Source: Paramarasmius palmivorus (Eukaryota; Basidiomycota; Agaricomycetes; Agaricales; Marasmiaceae). Taken from it: DNA of 64,000 bases. This document shows, one piece after another, positions 34,883-47,867 of this stretch. The DNA is taken from positions 558,001 through 622,000 of the forward strand of contig JAYKXP010000026.1 in assembly GCA_037176845.1 (NCBI GenBank), in the 5' to 3' direction. Made by a program: the position numbers and the translations under genes. Numbering within the stretch: the stretch's first letter is position 1; each line of letters starts with the position of its first letter. The notes beneath the pieces were generated by a model. The model saw nothing but the letters and a program-made list of their open reading frames with translations, searched no databases and was not told the DNA's origin.

Positions 34883-37800
34883 TCACGACTGTCCTAAGTT
34901 GTACTGGAATTGGGGGTACATTTGTGTATCATTTTGGAAGTTTAATTGGGATAGCCAGTTCATGCCTGTGAACGAACAATTCAATAAACACCGAGATGAA
35001 TGACACCGGGAGCAAGACATACCTGGATTCCAACTGTTTGGATCCGAGTAGGACTGTAAAGTCATATCGTCGTCCGTCGAAGCCGTTGTTCCGGTGAAAA
35101 AGAGTCCATTATAATCTTGAGACTGAGAAGGGATGTCCATCGTGGCACCGTTTCCGAGGTTGGGAGGGGGAGCGAATGGGTCGACGTTCCCCCATCCGCC
35201 CTCAGACGATGGTGCAAGCTGATCGAATGACATCGCTTCGTGTGATGGAGGTGGGGATAGGGAGTGCGTAGTGGTGGCAGGTGAAGGGTGATCGGCTGTG
35301 CCATTCGTACCGTTCGTCCACGACTGGTAGGAAATGGAAGAAGCGTCTGTTGAAGGTGAAGTGGTGACGGATTTAGGTCGAGTACCTTTTCGCTTCACTA
35401 GTGGAGATGCCATCAGATTCTTCAAGAACCTAGCGTACAATTTTGGGCCATGTTTGTCATCGATAGCGATCTCGGGAGATCCCAGGTAATCAATGACGCT
35501 TTGGACTATGGCTCGGATATCTGTCCGAGCCTGATCGTCAAGGAGAGATGCGAACTTTGGTTGCAACAGTTTGACTAGGAATGCTGCTGCAAATGTCACG
35601 AAAACACTTTGAGCGTCCGGACCGTGACGGACATAGATGTCTGGATGAAGTATAAGTGTCAATCATTGAATGAATGGCAATGCAACGCACGGAAATCTGG
35701 TCTGTTGTTGTATTCCACGACTGCTTTCACAACATCCCTAGCAGCTGCCAGACACCGCATCAGAAACGGCTTCTCGTTCTGGCTATTACCCTTTCCGAAC
35801 GCATGTTGGAAGCCGTACGACAGGGCAATCAGTCTTGAATAAGAGTATGCCAGACGCAGCAGGCCGACACGGAAGACACCATGAGGATCGCTCTGGTCGA
35901 CGTTTTCGTTCATAATTAGAAGCCACTTGGCTTCAACCCGTTGTAGTTCCTCGTCCGTTTCGATCGCGACCTGCTCAAAATTGAGGTCCTAAGAAGTCAA
36001 ATTAGAAACTGAAATACTGTCGAGGTTTGTCACTAGGATCACCTTATTCAATCCGGTTGGACGGCTACTGTCGCTATATATCTTCGAAACAAAGTTGGCC
36101 ATTATTTTCAGCTCGGCGTTGTAACAACATAGCTGAATGTCGAAGTTCTTAAGATTGTAATCGGAGCTTCTCCACCAGTCCTCGGAATGGTTGGCAATGT
36201 AGTCGTCGTTGCTGATAATGGGCCGTTTACCGTATTGTGAACTTGTCGAGCGATCCAGATTGAAACAGTTGATCCACACCCTCGTACGGTTCAACTGTTC
36301 GCGCGCGTGAAACTCGTTCTGAGGTTTGGCGGTTGGAGGTATATGAAGATTGAGCTCATTGGCAATTCTACAATTTCTATCAGCATCTAGTGAAAGGAGA
36401 ATGACATGTAACCAACCTTATGGCGAGACCGAGATAGAGATACGAGCGTGAATCTTCCCAGCGCTTAAAAGGCACTGGATATAAGCTGAGTAAGATGAAT
36501 GCAATGCACATCTCTACGTTCTTCTGTCCACCAATAAGTGCATTTCCGGCGGCAAGTTGTGCATAATGCATAGCCTGCTGGTACAACTCGGGCCTAGCGG
36601 GGTAGAAGCGAGATGCGATAGCACAGACTGATCGAAGACGAATAAGATACTGGAAGTTATTCAAATTGAGGTGTACTCACTAACTGTAAACATGAACGGG
36701 CTTCTGTAAACTGTCCGTTGCGGCGTATAGAGTACCGGGTCGACAAGGGAGCACGAAAGATTCATGGTCTCGAAGAAGCTACACAAGCGTCAACGCTAAT
36801 ATTGGTAAGAAGATTCATTATACTGACATTTTGAAAAGTGCCTCTGCCTCTGCAGGCGTGATCACACCCCGCATTAGGATAGGAGGAGGTTGGGGAGTGT
36901 TATCGGCGGGGGTACGCTTGGGATCTTGAGCAGGGCCTGCAAAGAGTAAGGGACACAGAATTTTCTACGGCAGAGAACGACACTCACTTGCGGTGAAGAA
37001 ATTTGCATTGGCTACACCCAGACCTTCAGCATTATCGTCACCATTGGGATCTTCCACCTCGACACTGACACCTCTTTTCCTATGCGCTAGACTAAGTTTC
37101 GCCATCAGGCCGAACGGTGCAGCTTCAGTAGGCTGCGTTGCCAATTTCTCTCCAGAGTCCTTCTTCTTTGGATTTGGCCTCTCAATTCGGCTACCGGTAC
37201 TCGAAGAGGATCCTCTATGACTAGACGCCCTTCGAGGTATCTCATTCGGACTCAACTCATCACCATACTCGTCAACAACCGCTATTTCGTACTCGTTGTC
37301 CGGTTCGCCCACTAGACTGAAATCATCGTCATCGCCGCTACTCGAGTCTTCTGGGTCGTCTTCCACAATCATACTCTTCGGTATACTGGCACCTCCCATT
37401 CCGATTATATCGCCGAACACCGCGAGGGATTCCCTGGCTTTGACGATCCAGTCTTCGACAGCCTTATTAGTTTCCGGATTGGGTGAAGCATGGTCACCGA
37501 AATACGAGGTATTAGCGTCGGCTGAGGACGGTGATAACATTGGGGGAGAGGACGTTCCGGAGAACGAGTCTGAGGTAGTGGAGCGTACGAAACGCTGCTT
37601 CTGAGCTTCTTCAGCGGCTGCAAGTTGAGCCATAAGCTTGTCTATCGTTTCTGCTTGCTTGGCTATTTCCGCGATGAGATGTTCTCGCTTTCTACTCAGG
37701 CACATTAGTCCAAGACAATCTCTGAAAACGTAATAATAAACCCACGGAGGTGTTCGTCTTTTCTTCCTACCGGGAATTACACACTCGTGCCCGCCGTTTA

Positions 37801-38564
37801 GACACCGTTTACAAGGGTCGTTGTCAGTCTTGAATTCGCAGCGAACTTTCAGACTCTTGCAACGCGCGCATGCATGACTGTATACTTTATTAGACCAGAA
37901 GTGCATGGGCGAACTCGACTTACGGTTTCCCTTTCTGACTATCTCTTTGCTCCGGTCTACCGCCATTATCGGCTTCATCCTCTGCGCCGTCATCAGGTTG
38001 ATCAGCTGCGCGGAACCTCTTTGCTCTTGGATTCGATGCAGAACCAACGCCCATGCCCGTGGATGCGGGAGGATAGTATGCTTGGGTTTGCGAGCCACTG
38101 GCCACTCCTTGCGGCGACGTTGATGAGGGAGCCGTAAAGTTGAACACTCCACTGCTTGGCGGACTCTGGTCGTACGTCTTCATCTGGGGGAAGTTGTAAG
38201 TGGGAGGAGGTGCTCCTCCATAAGCATTGGGCTGCTGCTGAATCGAAGGAGAGGTCATGAAGGATGAATTAGGATTGTTCGTAAACGACGTCGAAGCGCC
38301 CGCGTTCTGCGAGAGTGGCAGCTGGTTATAATTGTTGTGCGTGTCCACCGGATGAAGCTGGGGCTGTTGGGTAGAGTAAGGCGAGCCCTGTACTCCATTC
38401 TGCATGCCAGACGCATAGAGATGGTTTTGATTAGGAGAATGAGCAGAGTATTCATTGGTGTAGCTGTGCTGATAGGGAACCCGACCATACGAAGACTGAG
38501 ATTGAGACTGAGAGAACTGAGAATCGCTGTATTCCTGGTCGAGATTATGGTTCCACTGGGACAT
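34883..38564 (-). CDS. Zn2Cys6 transcription factor with fungal-specific regulatory domain
   Basis: About nine exons, close to 1000 aa. The N-terminal 214 aa are Gln/Ser/Asn-rich. The binuclear zinc cluster is CARCKSLKVRC then CKRCLNGGHEC, six cysteines with normal spacing, followed by a basic PGRKKRRTPP and a coiled-coil dimerisation stretch (REHLIAEIAKQAETIDKLMA). An acidic Ser-rich linker precedes the middle homology region (FFETMNLSCSLVDPVLYTPQ, YQQAMHYAQLAAGNALI, YLYLGLAIRIANELNLHIPP, RVWINCFNLDRSTSSQYGKR). The tail is Ser/Thr/Pro-rich. It is a nuclear DNA-binding regulator that should recognise CGG-type half-sites. Its targets cannot be told from sequence; no neighbouring cluster is obviously under its control. 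Confidence 0.88.
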
Positions 38565-40548
38565 GATGGTGGTTAGAAAGCAAGCGAGAAACTAGGCCAG
38601 ACTGGGAATGGTAAGTTGAATCAAGAATAGAAGCCATTGAGCAAACCAGGACTTACGTTCACACAACGTCCGATATGACAGGCCCTGATATCGGCGACCT
38701 TCCTGACAGGATGAACGCTGAGAGTAACAAAAGGCGAATCGGCAAACTCGTAGAAGATATTCAAGTTCAATGCTAGCATCTTTTATACCTTTCCCTCAAG
38801 ATAAATGACGAGAATTTCCCCGCTTCTCCCAGAGAAAAAATCGCTAAGGCAGTGCACACGTGGCTCATTTCACCTCTGTGGCAGTGAACCACCTCAACAC
38901 CTCTTCAACTTGAGAGAAATCGAAAAGAATATTTCCTGTGCTCTATCTCTCCTCATCTCGCCTCGAGGCAACTTTCTGCACCGCAATCGTCACTGTATGG
39001 ATTTCTTTCACAGCGTTCATTTCGGACAAACGTCATGAAATCCTCTAGAGCTCAACATTGCAATCCCAAAGAGGCACCGTTTGCCACTCTTCTTGTTCAG
39101 AAAGTATCTGATTGTCGCCAAGCTATCTTACAGCGCTCATGCCATTGCCAACGGCGGGTCGTCCGAAATTGACGACATTGATACCCTCACGCATGGATTT
39201 GAGCGGCTCACATTGAGATCAACTCCAAACTTTCCCATGAGCTGACGCCCACATCCGACATCGTATGTTCTTGAACCTTGATGTGCCCACTACATCTCAA
39301 ATGACGGGTTAGAGCATCAGTAGTAGATGAGCAGGAATTTTCAGGTTATACATATCTTCATTATAGTGCTCTCCTCTGACAGCATTCCCAACTTGTCCAT
39401 ATGAACAGGTACATCAGCTGTCCAAGGGCTCACGGTCAACCCTGCAATGTCGAACGTTTTCTCTGCCCTGCCTCGAGAAATCGCCGCACCCTTCCGTAAA
39501 GCAGGGTATGCTATCCTTCGGGGACGGGCGAGGCCGAGGCAACAGTGATCCTTCACAGCGTATTCAAGTGTTTGACCTGCGGTGAGCGGATGGGCAAATA
39601 AATAGGTTACCGCTAGCTGCGTCTGTAGATACCACAGCGGCCAGCTGGCATCAGGTACAATCTGATCGACCTTCTCGTGTTCTCTATATGCAGCTGATTC
39701 TCTGTCCATTGTAGGCTAACCAAGCATACCTGTGGTACTAGGCATCAAGACTCGAAAGTCGAGATTCTCAGTCTGATTCTGTGCCTATGATTGGGCGGCC
39801 CGGGCCCAAGATAACCTACAAAGTTGTCAATTCAAAGGGACCTACGATCTACTTTGCACCATGCATTTGTTACCAAGGCTGCTGATGTATATGCCCACTC
39901 TGTTCTCTACGGAATAGATACTGTTTACCGGAGCATCATGACACTGCATGCAAGTTGTCGCTGGTCGTGTATATAGCGGCACGTAACGGGGAAGAGATAA
40001 ATTAGCCTCCCATCCACGATTTGCATTTTAAACCTTGACTATCACCCGCTTTTTTACATTCAGACGATGTCAACGTCTCGCTCCTCGGAGCGAATGCGTG
40101 GCTCATGCCATGATACACTTGCATACCAGATTCATGTATCGACATCCACAATGTATGTATATCAGATCTTCAGATTGTGGCACATCAATGTCAAAGATGA
40201 GACCTGGAACACCAAGGAGATCTGACGAAATTGTTCGGGAAAGATCTGTATACATCGAGTGACGGGCTTCACGAGCAAGGGAACAGATCTGCAGAACGTA
40301 TTGCTATTGAGAAAAGGATGGCACCAACCGTACATCATACATTCGTGGTAAACGGCTTTCTGATAATTTATAAACGAGCTCACCTTGATATCAAGGGAGA
40401 AAAGAAGAAAGAAAAGCGACACTACCGTACCAGCACCATCCGCGCATTCTTCGACCGAAAGGCAACGTGAGAACATGGTAAGCGATAGACAGACGGTGGC
40501 GACGGACTGTTCAAATCGGGGATCCCTGGCCTCTCATCCCATAAGCGA
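38565..40548. other. long intergenic region
   Basis: This is the upstream region of the Zn2Cys6 gene plus the 3' flank of the BuGZ-like gene. The longest frame is a 122-aa minus-strand frame at 39341-39709, without a domain or splice partner. The long upstream region fits a regulated transcription-factor promoter. Confidence 0.4.
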
Positions 40549-41987
40549 CTACAAAAAGTCTTCAGCCCTCGCTCTTTTCTTGCCCCTTGACTCTTCTTGT
40601 GCACCTGAAGCGTCAGCTGAAGATCCAACAAAACGGTACTTCGGGTGATGAGCGCGATGCTCCTCCTACAAGGGACTATCAGCGCTGACACTCTTTAGAC
40701 GCAGACGAACGTACCGGAGAAAAGTTGGGGTCTTGATATTTGAGTTCGGTCGGCTTTTTGAAAGGGGGATTAGTTTGCTTCAACTCGGGCTTAGGTAATA
40801 TCAGTTGAGATGAGCCCTGACCGCTTGGTGGTGTAGGTACCACAGGTGTGGCAGACGAAGAAGCAGGAGGTGGCGGCGGGGTAGCAAAGCTTCCGAGCGG
40901 GAAAGGAGATGGAGCTGCTCCTGGTGGAGGTGGCGAAGCAGAGTTGTGCTGCTGAGGAACAAAGTTCGGAGCTGGTGCCATGGGTGGACGCGGAGGTGCT
41001 CCTGGAACACCTGGTGGAGGAGAGCCGGCAAACATACCGGGAGGTGGAGGCATCATACCCGGAGGCGGTGGAAAGCCAGGTGGCATGGGGAATCCAGGAG
41101 GCGGTGGGCTATAGAGCATTAGTTAAAGAGATTTGATAGTAGCGTTGCACTACTTACCCCGGAGGGAATCCGGACATTCCTGGAGGAGGGAAGAAAGGGG
41201 GCTGTCCAGGCATCATACCAGGAGGTGGAGGCATGAAAGGCGGAGGAGGAGAGGCACCAGGTGGAGGCGGAAAGGGTGCAGCGGGAGCTGGCACGGGAGG
41301 AGAAGCTGACGTTGGAGGTGCGGCATAAGCCTGAGGAGGAGCACCGTATACACCGCCAGTGCTCGCGTCTTGTGTAGAGGTTGACTCGGTGTTGGCACCC
41401 ATTAGAGCTTTGTGCGCTTCCAGTGCTGCCTTGAGTTCGTCTTCTGTCAAAGGTCGATTCTCTGTTTTAGGGCGCTTGGGAGGCGGCTGAGATATAGATC
41501 CAGCGGCAAGACCGAGCTCGATTTCTTTTCGGCGCTTGTAATCTGCAACATCTGGAGCTGGTATACCCTCCATACCAAATATTTCAACCTCGTACCCATC
41601 ACGGCCAGGCAAAGCATTCTCGATACGTGGTAAGCTAGTATCGACCGTCAGCAATCAGGCATCAACTAGCTTTCAATGTGAACAAAACGCACTTGTCTGG
41701 CTCAAGCTTATGCACTTGCTGTATATGAACTGCGAGACCACCAGCGGTGTTCAATCTTCTGGGGCACATCCCACACTTGAAATGTTTGGCCTTTTGGTGT
41801 TGCATGAGGACTGGAAAAGGCGAACAATGAGTCAGTGGTAACACTAGAATGGTGGTACCGCACCTTTTTCATCTTCGAATTCACGCTCACAGTACCAGCA
41901 CCAAGGGCGTAGGATCTAATTTCAGTCAATAAAAACTCAAAAATTTCAGAAAAATGAGCATACCTGCTTGTTCTTCTTCTTTGCCAT
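40549..41987 (-). CDS. BuGZ/ZNF207-type zinc finger protein
   Basis: Six or so exons begin at ATG 41987 (MAKKKNKQ). Two C2H2 fingers follow: [20 protein letters not shown] with its His pair, and [20 protein letters not shown] then QQVH. Next comes [20 protein letters not shown], the sequence that follows the fingers in ZNF207. A very Pro/Gly-rich low-complexity domain fills the middle (repeated PPPGMMP-like units). The last exon carries [17 protein letters not shown], which has the Glu-Glu core of a GLEBS motif for Bub3 binding. In animals BuGZ loads Bub3 on kinetochores, binds microtubules and helps splicing. The same roles are inferred here. The low-complexity part could drive phase separation. 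Confidence 0.85.
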
Positions 41988-42142
41988 TGTTGAGGTCGAC
42001 GTTCGGGATAAGGAGACGTTTACTACTTATTTGTCTTTGTTTCTCAAGAGTCTTGTTACTAATCAGCCGAGTCCCATGTGCGACTTGGAATTTGCCAGTG
42101 ACCTTGGATTCTTAAAGGTAATCTACATACTCGCTTCTCACA

Positions 42143-42366
42143 CCGTAAATGGAAAATATTCCGCTCGGAGGAATTGGGTGCGGATATGGCGTATATCAGT
42201 CAATAGCTGAAAAGAGGTGCGATACACCAGGAATCTTCTCACTGAAACTGCCTAATAAGGAAATTCTCTCAGCGGAAAAACAAAATATCACCAGCAAACT
42301 GAGTTATTGGTTGAAATTTCTTGTTTCTCTCCGTCATTCCTCTGAGCGGTATATTTTCCATTTACG
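42143..42366. mobile_element. MITE-like element with ~32-bp terminal inverted repeats
   Basis: The left arm at 42143-42174 begins CCGTAAATGGAAAATATTCC. Its reverse complement matches the right arm at 42335-42366 with only two mismatches in 32 bases. The ~160-bp centre encodes nothing. Size (~224 bp), long terminal inverted repeats and a promoter location fit a miniature inverted-repeat element. No clean target-site duplication is seen, so the ends may be a few bases off. It lies 220-450 bp upstream of the GH79 start. Confidence 0.6.
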
Positions 42367-42588
42367 GAGTGTCTCTGATACCGAACACGCGTTACAGGCC
42401 TAGGAATACCGACTTGGTGTCCCTTGGAGTCATAAGACCGTCGTCTTCGCCAATCCGAACGTGGAGCACATTGAACAGTGCCGCACTGAAGCCTCACATG
42501 TTCATTTCTCTCGGACCGCATGCTTTCGACCTTATAATAGTGCAGTATTTTCTTGAATGACCATCCAGTGACTCCTTCGACTCGAGAC

Positions 42589-44755
42589 ATGAAACCGCAT
42601 TACCCCGCACTTCTCCTGCCCTCTCTATTCAAAGCAGTCAGTGGCAGTCTCGAGAACGGCGTGCTAAAGCTTGAAGGCCCTGCATCTCTTCCCGACATCG
42701 CTTCTCACACTCTCCATCCTTCCTTGGCAAGCTTCAGCATTGAAACCGCATTCTTCATCACCTATGTTGGAAATGTAACACATCCCAATAATCTGACGAA
42801 GAACCTACTTCAGAATTTGAAGGAGCGGACTGGACGGCCCGCAGAAATCAGGATTGGAGGCATAACGGCCGACTCGACATACTGGGATCCATCCCTTGAA
42901 GCAGCAGCATTCAACTTTATAACAGACGATGGTGTCCTGCATAACACTACGATTGGCCCTGGCTTTTGGGATGCTGCTAGAGAGCTTTTGCCTGAAGGGA
43001 CCGAGATTACTATGAATTTGGTGTGTAGTTGTCTCCATGATGTCATTTCTTCACCTAACGGTTTCCAGAATTTGCATGATCTCAATTACCAAGGCGCACT
43101 TGATGTTGCGCGATCTTCTGTTGATGGACTGAATCCAGATCAGCTTGTAGCGCTAGAAAGTGCGTGTTTAAAGCCAACATACCCTGTTTGAGGTGTTGAT
43201 CTAGCCCGCTAACCGCTAAAAGTCGGAAACGAACCTGATCATTATCTGTCCTTCACACCCCAAAGCTACTCTAAGATATGGACGGTACGCCACACACACG
43301 TTCTTTACACGCAGTCGGTGACGATATCTCATGACAGCCATGGTCGGCAAATATCTCTGCTGCCTTGAACTTCACGAGTCCAATGTTCCAGGTGGCTGCG
43401 ACTGCTGAAGATCCGCTTTGGCCATACAATGCTCCTGGCGCTGCTCAACAGCTGGGTTGTGTGAGTGCGTTGAAGGCGGGTGTTAATAACGCGAGTACTG
43501 TCAAGACTTGCAGTGAGCATACGTACCAATATAGCGTCCGTGCGTTCTGCGATCTGCCAACTTGAAACTAATATAGCTCTTCAGGTCTGTGATCCCCCTA
43601 GAATAGCCGTCGCGACCTTGCCCAACCTGGTAAGGGCCCCAGTTTTCTCACTGCTGCCTTGTTGAATTCACCTGAAGAGTGGTACAGGTGAACCACACGC
43701 GTCTTGCAATGTACGATAATCACGGTGTTTTGCAAACGATTGCCCTTCTGATTAGTGACGCTGCAGGTACCTAGACCTGTGGCAACCCCGTATCCAATTC
43801 GTACGCGATGAACTAGGGTCCCATGGTTATCTCATAGGTGAGTACGAATAATAAAACTTCAACACCATCTGATTTCAAACACTATTTCTTGGAAAGGGGA
43901 ATACAGTTCAGTTTCATGTTCTGGTCGCAATGGGGTGAGCAATACGTTCGGACAGGCGTTATGGTTGCTGGATACTACCTTCTACGGTGCTTCGCTGAAC
44001 GTCTCGAGGCAATTGGTTTAATTGACGTCTATCGTTTGCTTCAGCTCACCAAATGGCTCTAGGATGTACATGCACCAAGGTGGCCCCCTTGCACTGCAAA
44101 GCTCAACACAACTCAACCATGGTGGACTAAGCTTCTACAACATGTGGTAGGTACCTCAGTCGTTGCTTCTATCTACCATCCATCATCTCACGTTCATCTA
44201 CATAGGTACCCTGTCGACAACTTGAATGGACCCATGCAAGTCTTCCCTTCCTATTCGTCATATCTTTTCATCACCGAGACACTTGGACATTCCCAATCCA
44301 TGCGAATTGCCAATATTTATCCCGGTCGTCAAGCAAACGGGTCCACGATAACGACGGGAGGGGGTGATACGTCTGCTGGACAACTCGTTGCCTACGGATT
44401 CTGGGACACCGAAACGCCTAGTGGAAGCGAGTTTCCGGCTAAGTTCGCTCTTCTGAATCTGCAGATCTACAATCAGACCTCGAACGACACTCGACCCAGC
44501 GCTGTGTTCGATATATCCTCGTTTCTTCCGGACCAGAATACATCGCTGATCGTGAGGCGAATGCAAGCGCCCGGAGCAGATGTGAAAGCAGGGAATCTCA
44601 CAACATGGGCGGGGCAGACCTTTTCCAATGGCTTGGCTGAAGGTGAAATGATCGAGGAAAGGATTAATGATGGAAAAGTGTCTGTTGAGGCCTCAGGAGC
44701 TGCGCTTGTTATCGTAGGAGAGAAGACTCTAGTGAACGGCGCGAAGCACTCATGA
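42589..44755 (+). CDS. GH79-family glycoside hydrolase (beta-glucuronidase-like)
   Basis: About ten exons. Hallmarks are IRIGGITADSTYWDP, IGNEPDHY (with the acid/base Glu after Asn), HTYQYSVCDPPRIAVATLPN, GEYSSVSCSG (with the nucleophile Glu), FGQALWLLDTTFYGASLNVS, RMYMHQGGPLALQSST and SFYNMWYPVDN. The C-terminal beta domain carries IYPGRQANGSTITT, AYGFWDTE, LLNLQIYNQTS and VRRMQAPGADVKAGNLTTWA. It should release glucuronic acid or 4-O-methyl-glucuronic acid from glycans such as arabinogalactan. A hydrophobic N-terminus (PALLLPSLFKAVSG) may be a weak signal peptide. The intron before RMYMHQGG seems to use a GC donor (GCAATT). No break is seen once introns are placed. Confidence 0.85.
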
Positions 44756-45068
44756 ATGTGAGTGCCTCTCGTCAAGTTCTCTACCTGCCAAACTAATTTT
44801 TTGCAGCTACGATCACTTTTGGTTATCAGCATGACACAGCTCGTCAAGTACACGCGGAAGGCTCTGTACATAGGCCGCACTTCGGTCACCCTGAGCAATT
44901 GTACATTACTACGGAAATGAACGCTTCAGCTGAGGCAGTGGGTATGAAGTAAGTCGTCACGAGGGTTTACCCTCGTAGAATAAAGAGGCTGGAGTGGAGC
45001 TGGCGGAACCTAGCAATTACTACTTTGACGGCCCTTCTCTAATATTGTTAACAACACTCGCTCTTTTC
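44756..45068. other. intergenic region with a hairpin
   Basis: GH79 3' flank and the start of the next promoter. A perfect 8-bp stem (ACGAGGGT) with a 2-base loop lies at 44959-44976. No gene. Confidence 0.5.
44959..44976. repeat. short perfect hairpin
   Basis: ACGAGGGT and ACCCTCGT are separated by TT. It sits about 200 bp past the GH79 stop; it might shape the transcript end, but chance is possible. Confidence 0.4.
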
Positions 45069-46072
45069 ATGTCCACCATGTCCACAAGACCTACACAAGT
45101 CGCAGCCGGTCCGAAAGAAGTCAAAACTACGCGTATGCGAGTCTTCTGATCTATGTGATTAGTTCTAATGTCTTGTTTTAGCCCAAGGTCATCGACTTTC
45201 CAATGCCTCCTGGAATCCTCCTGTAACTCCCGTCCACCAAAATTCTGGTAAGGAGTATTATCACTCGATGATCTCTAGCCTCATGTCCAAAACCTTCCAG
45301 ATCGCAGACTGAGCCTCGCACCGGCCAGTCCACGCTCCTCCAGACTTGGCCAGACCTCTCACGATTTCTACCTCGCTAATAGCGATATGCTACTAACATG
45401 TGAGCCCCATGAGTCTACCATATCACATTTATATCGATACAAGTACAGATAACCTTCCGCCATTGGTTGAAGCAATGCAAGAGAAATACCTACGCCTGTT
45501 CAAGAGCGGGACCATAACAGTGGGATTATCCATCTCGTGAATGCACGTCCACTTATTCTCCAACAGTCTTCCGTGCTCACACTGGTATCAGTGCAGCTAA
45601 TGGCTTTCTTCAAGAATACAACCATCGACAACCCGCGTGCTGCTCTAGCACTTCGTATCCTATCCTACAGCGCAATTCTGTTTAACTTGAGCTCGACGCT
45701 CACTTCTCTGATGCTCACCAGCAACCTCGGAGATTTGACTATGAAAGCGTCGAAAAAGGAAGTGGACCCACCAGAGGAAGGGTACATCTCTAGAAACATC
45801 ACCATCTTCAAGCGTTACGGCCTTGGGCTGGCATGGTACTTAGTAACCTGTCATTGTGAGTATCGGTGTTTCATTTTTCTGCCGGTGAAGATTGCTCACC
45901 TAAATGTCCAGGGCTGGTTTGCTTGTCACTTGGATTCATGTGTTTATTAGCACAGATCCTTCTGTTTGTATGGTTAAGTGAATCGCTGCCGGCTGTAGTT
46001 GTAGCGTTCTCTGTCAGCGCCTTTGCTCTCATACCCTTATTATCTCATTTGATTTTGAGTCTAAGACGCTAG
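45069..46072 (+). CDS. four-helix membrane protein, paralogue 1
   Basis: About six exons (from 45069; the internal exons carry PQGHRLSNASWNPPVTPVHQ, DFYLANSDMLLT, NLPPLVEAMQEKYLRLFKSG and SSVLTLVSVQLMAFF). Hydrophobic segments include SSVLTLVSVQLMAFF, RILSYSAILFNLSSTLTSLM, LVCLSLGFMCLLAQILLFVW and AVVVAFSVSAFALIPLL. The C-terminus is a short basic SLRR. The NLPPLVEAM...SAILFNLSSTLTSL layout matches the gene at 50658-51597. Family and function are unknown. It is convergent with the 46126 gene, with 54 bp between the stops. Confidence 0.7.
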
Positions 46073-46125
46073 TTATTCAAGTATTTATTCTATATATGTA
46101 GTTGATGTATCTGATATGTTATTAA

Positions 46126-47867
46126 CTAGCCTTTTCCGGATCCTGTGATATAGTTCCATGCTTTTCGTGAAGCTCTCCGAAGCCAACTACCTGTTTCCTT
46201 TGTGCGTGTGTTTGGATCCTCCGCTGCAAGGCCACCCGGCATAGACGGTTCCCGGGATGTATCAGTCCTCACCATGTCAGGCTTCGCGTCTACGGTGTCA
46301 TGCACAGGACGTACACTCAGTGGATTTGGTGCAGGCAGCTCGCGCGTTGCCGACGAAGCCGCCTCTGGCGATGCATGTAGTCCCAGTCTGCTTGGGAGAG
46401 CTGTTTCAACTGGACCTTCAATGCTTCGACGATTGTGAACGAGTGGAATATCGCCGTACACCCGATTCGTCGCGTTAGGGATATATATGGGTTCAGGAAA
46501 GGGCGGCACCACCGAGAATGTCCACACTGTCCTGTTGCTGTCACGTTTCGCGACGACGAGCACTATCTCTAGGAGTTCTGTCCACGATTTGTCCCTGTGC
46601 AATTCAGATACAGGTTCTCTACCGCGAGTGACTTGAGTAACCTCGATGGTGCAATGCGATGCGACGCTTTCCAGGAAGGGCGTGGACAAACTCAATATAC
46701 CATCCGAGCCTAGAAAATACTTGGTAAGAGTTTTACATACGAAGGCCATAGTCGCACACCTTTCATTAAGAACGAATTATTACCCACACATTTCCACATG
46801 TTGCCAAAGATAACCGGGGGTGAACAGAAACCAAAGGTACAAGAAAAGTTCGCGTCGTAAAGCATTCGCAGGCATGCAATGCCATGAGAAGTAGAGGACT
46901 GTGGAAACACATCACTCAATGTCGATGAGAACGGGACGGGCGTGATGGGTAGCGTCCACTGCCGTTGATCATCCGGATATTGTAAATAATAAAAGTGGGG
47001 ATTCCGAAAAACAGAGGGATAGGGATGATCTCCCTTCTCCACTCCTTTCAAGAATCGATACTGGGTGACCAACCATAGGAGGGCGTCACACGTATCTGTT
47101 AGCAGGCAGCGCACTGATAAAGAACAAATTCAGCAAACAATGATTCAGAGGGTAAGTTTCGCACCTGATGCAATTCGGAGTGGCCTAAAAGGCTCGGTGC
47201 AGATTTGAACTTCTACATCTCTATACTGATCGTTACGCTCCTGATCCGCAACTGACTGCCCTTTCTTTTTCTTACAGTCACCCTTAGCATTTTGTGTCAA
47301 AGAGGAAGTAACATAGAAACTACCTTCTTAGTATTCTCTCGTTCCCAATCTTCCGCATGTTTTGATTTGGAACTATCCCTCTCTTGAGCTTCGCTGAGTC
47401 TGCGTTTGTAGTCCTTCAACTATAACTTCTTTAGTTAACTACAGCGTGCAGAGCGGACTTTATCATGCGCACAATCAAGGACACGTTCGGATACTTGTCC
47501 AGTGCGCGCAGAAATGCTGCAAATGCGTTACGAGCTTTCGTTGAACCAGAAGATGAGGTAATTGACTTGAGCGCGAGGTTTGCAGAGCGAATTATTTCAT
47601 TCAGCTCGCTATGCATAGTCATGTCAGCACCCTCCCAAGATCACGCTGAGTCCGAGAGCTTGCCTGCTAAATGGCCCTCTCGGGCCCTTCAACTCAGCTT
47701 CTTGCAGCTCCCGACACATCTTGACAATTTCCATCGACTGACTGAGACATTTTCGGTTACTTCTGCCCACGAATTTACATAGCTCTCGGAATACATCGGT
47801 GATGACTGACATGAGGAAGAACTTGAAGGTATTGAGTGACACTCCGAAGGTCTGGGGAACATTGTTC
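46126..47867 (-). CDS. unknown protein with helical N-terminal domain
   Basis: A chain of about six exons reads in phase: SLNTFKFFLMSVITDVFREL, then SSELNEIIRSANLALKSITS with FLRALDKYPNVSL, then LKDYKRRLSEAQERDSSKSK, KKKKGQSVADQERNDQYRDV, the globular part RFLKGVEKGDHPYPSVFRNP to NMWKCVGNNSFLMKG, and YFLGSDGILSLSTPFLESVA to the stop at 46128-46126. Total about 450 aa. The N-terminal 120 aa are amphipathic helices, possibly a four-helix bundle. One intron seems to have a GC donor (GCAAGC). The first exon is not settled: the first in-frame ATG is at 47812, but the frame is open to an acceptor at 47868. I do not recognise the family. Confidence 0.5.

Noticed and set aside
39341..39709. 122-aa minus-strand frame
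   Set aside because: No recognised domain, no splice partners and no sign of codon bias; a chance frame in a long promoter region cannot be excluded.
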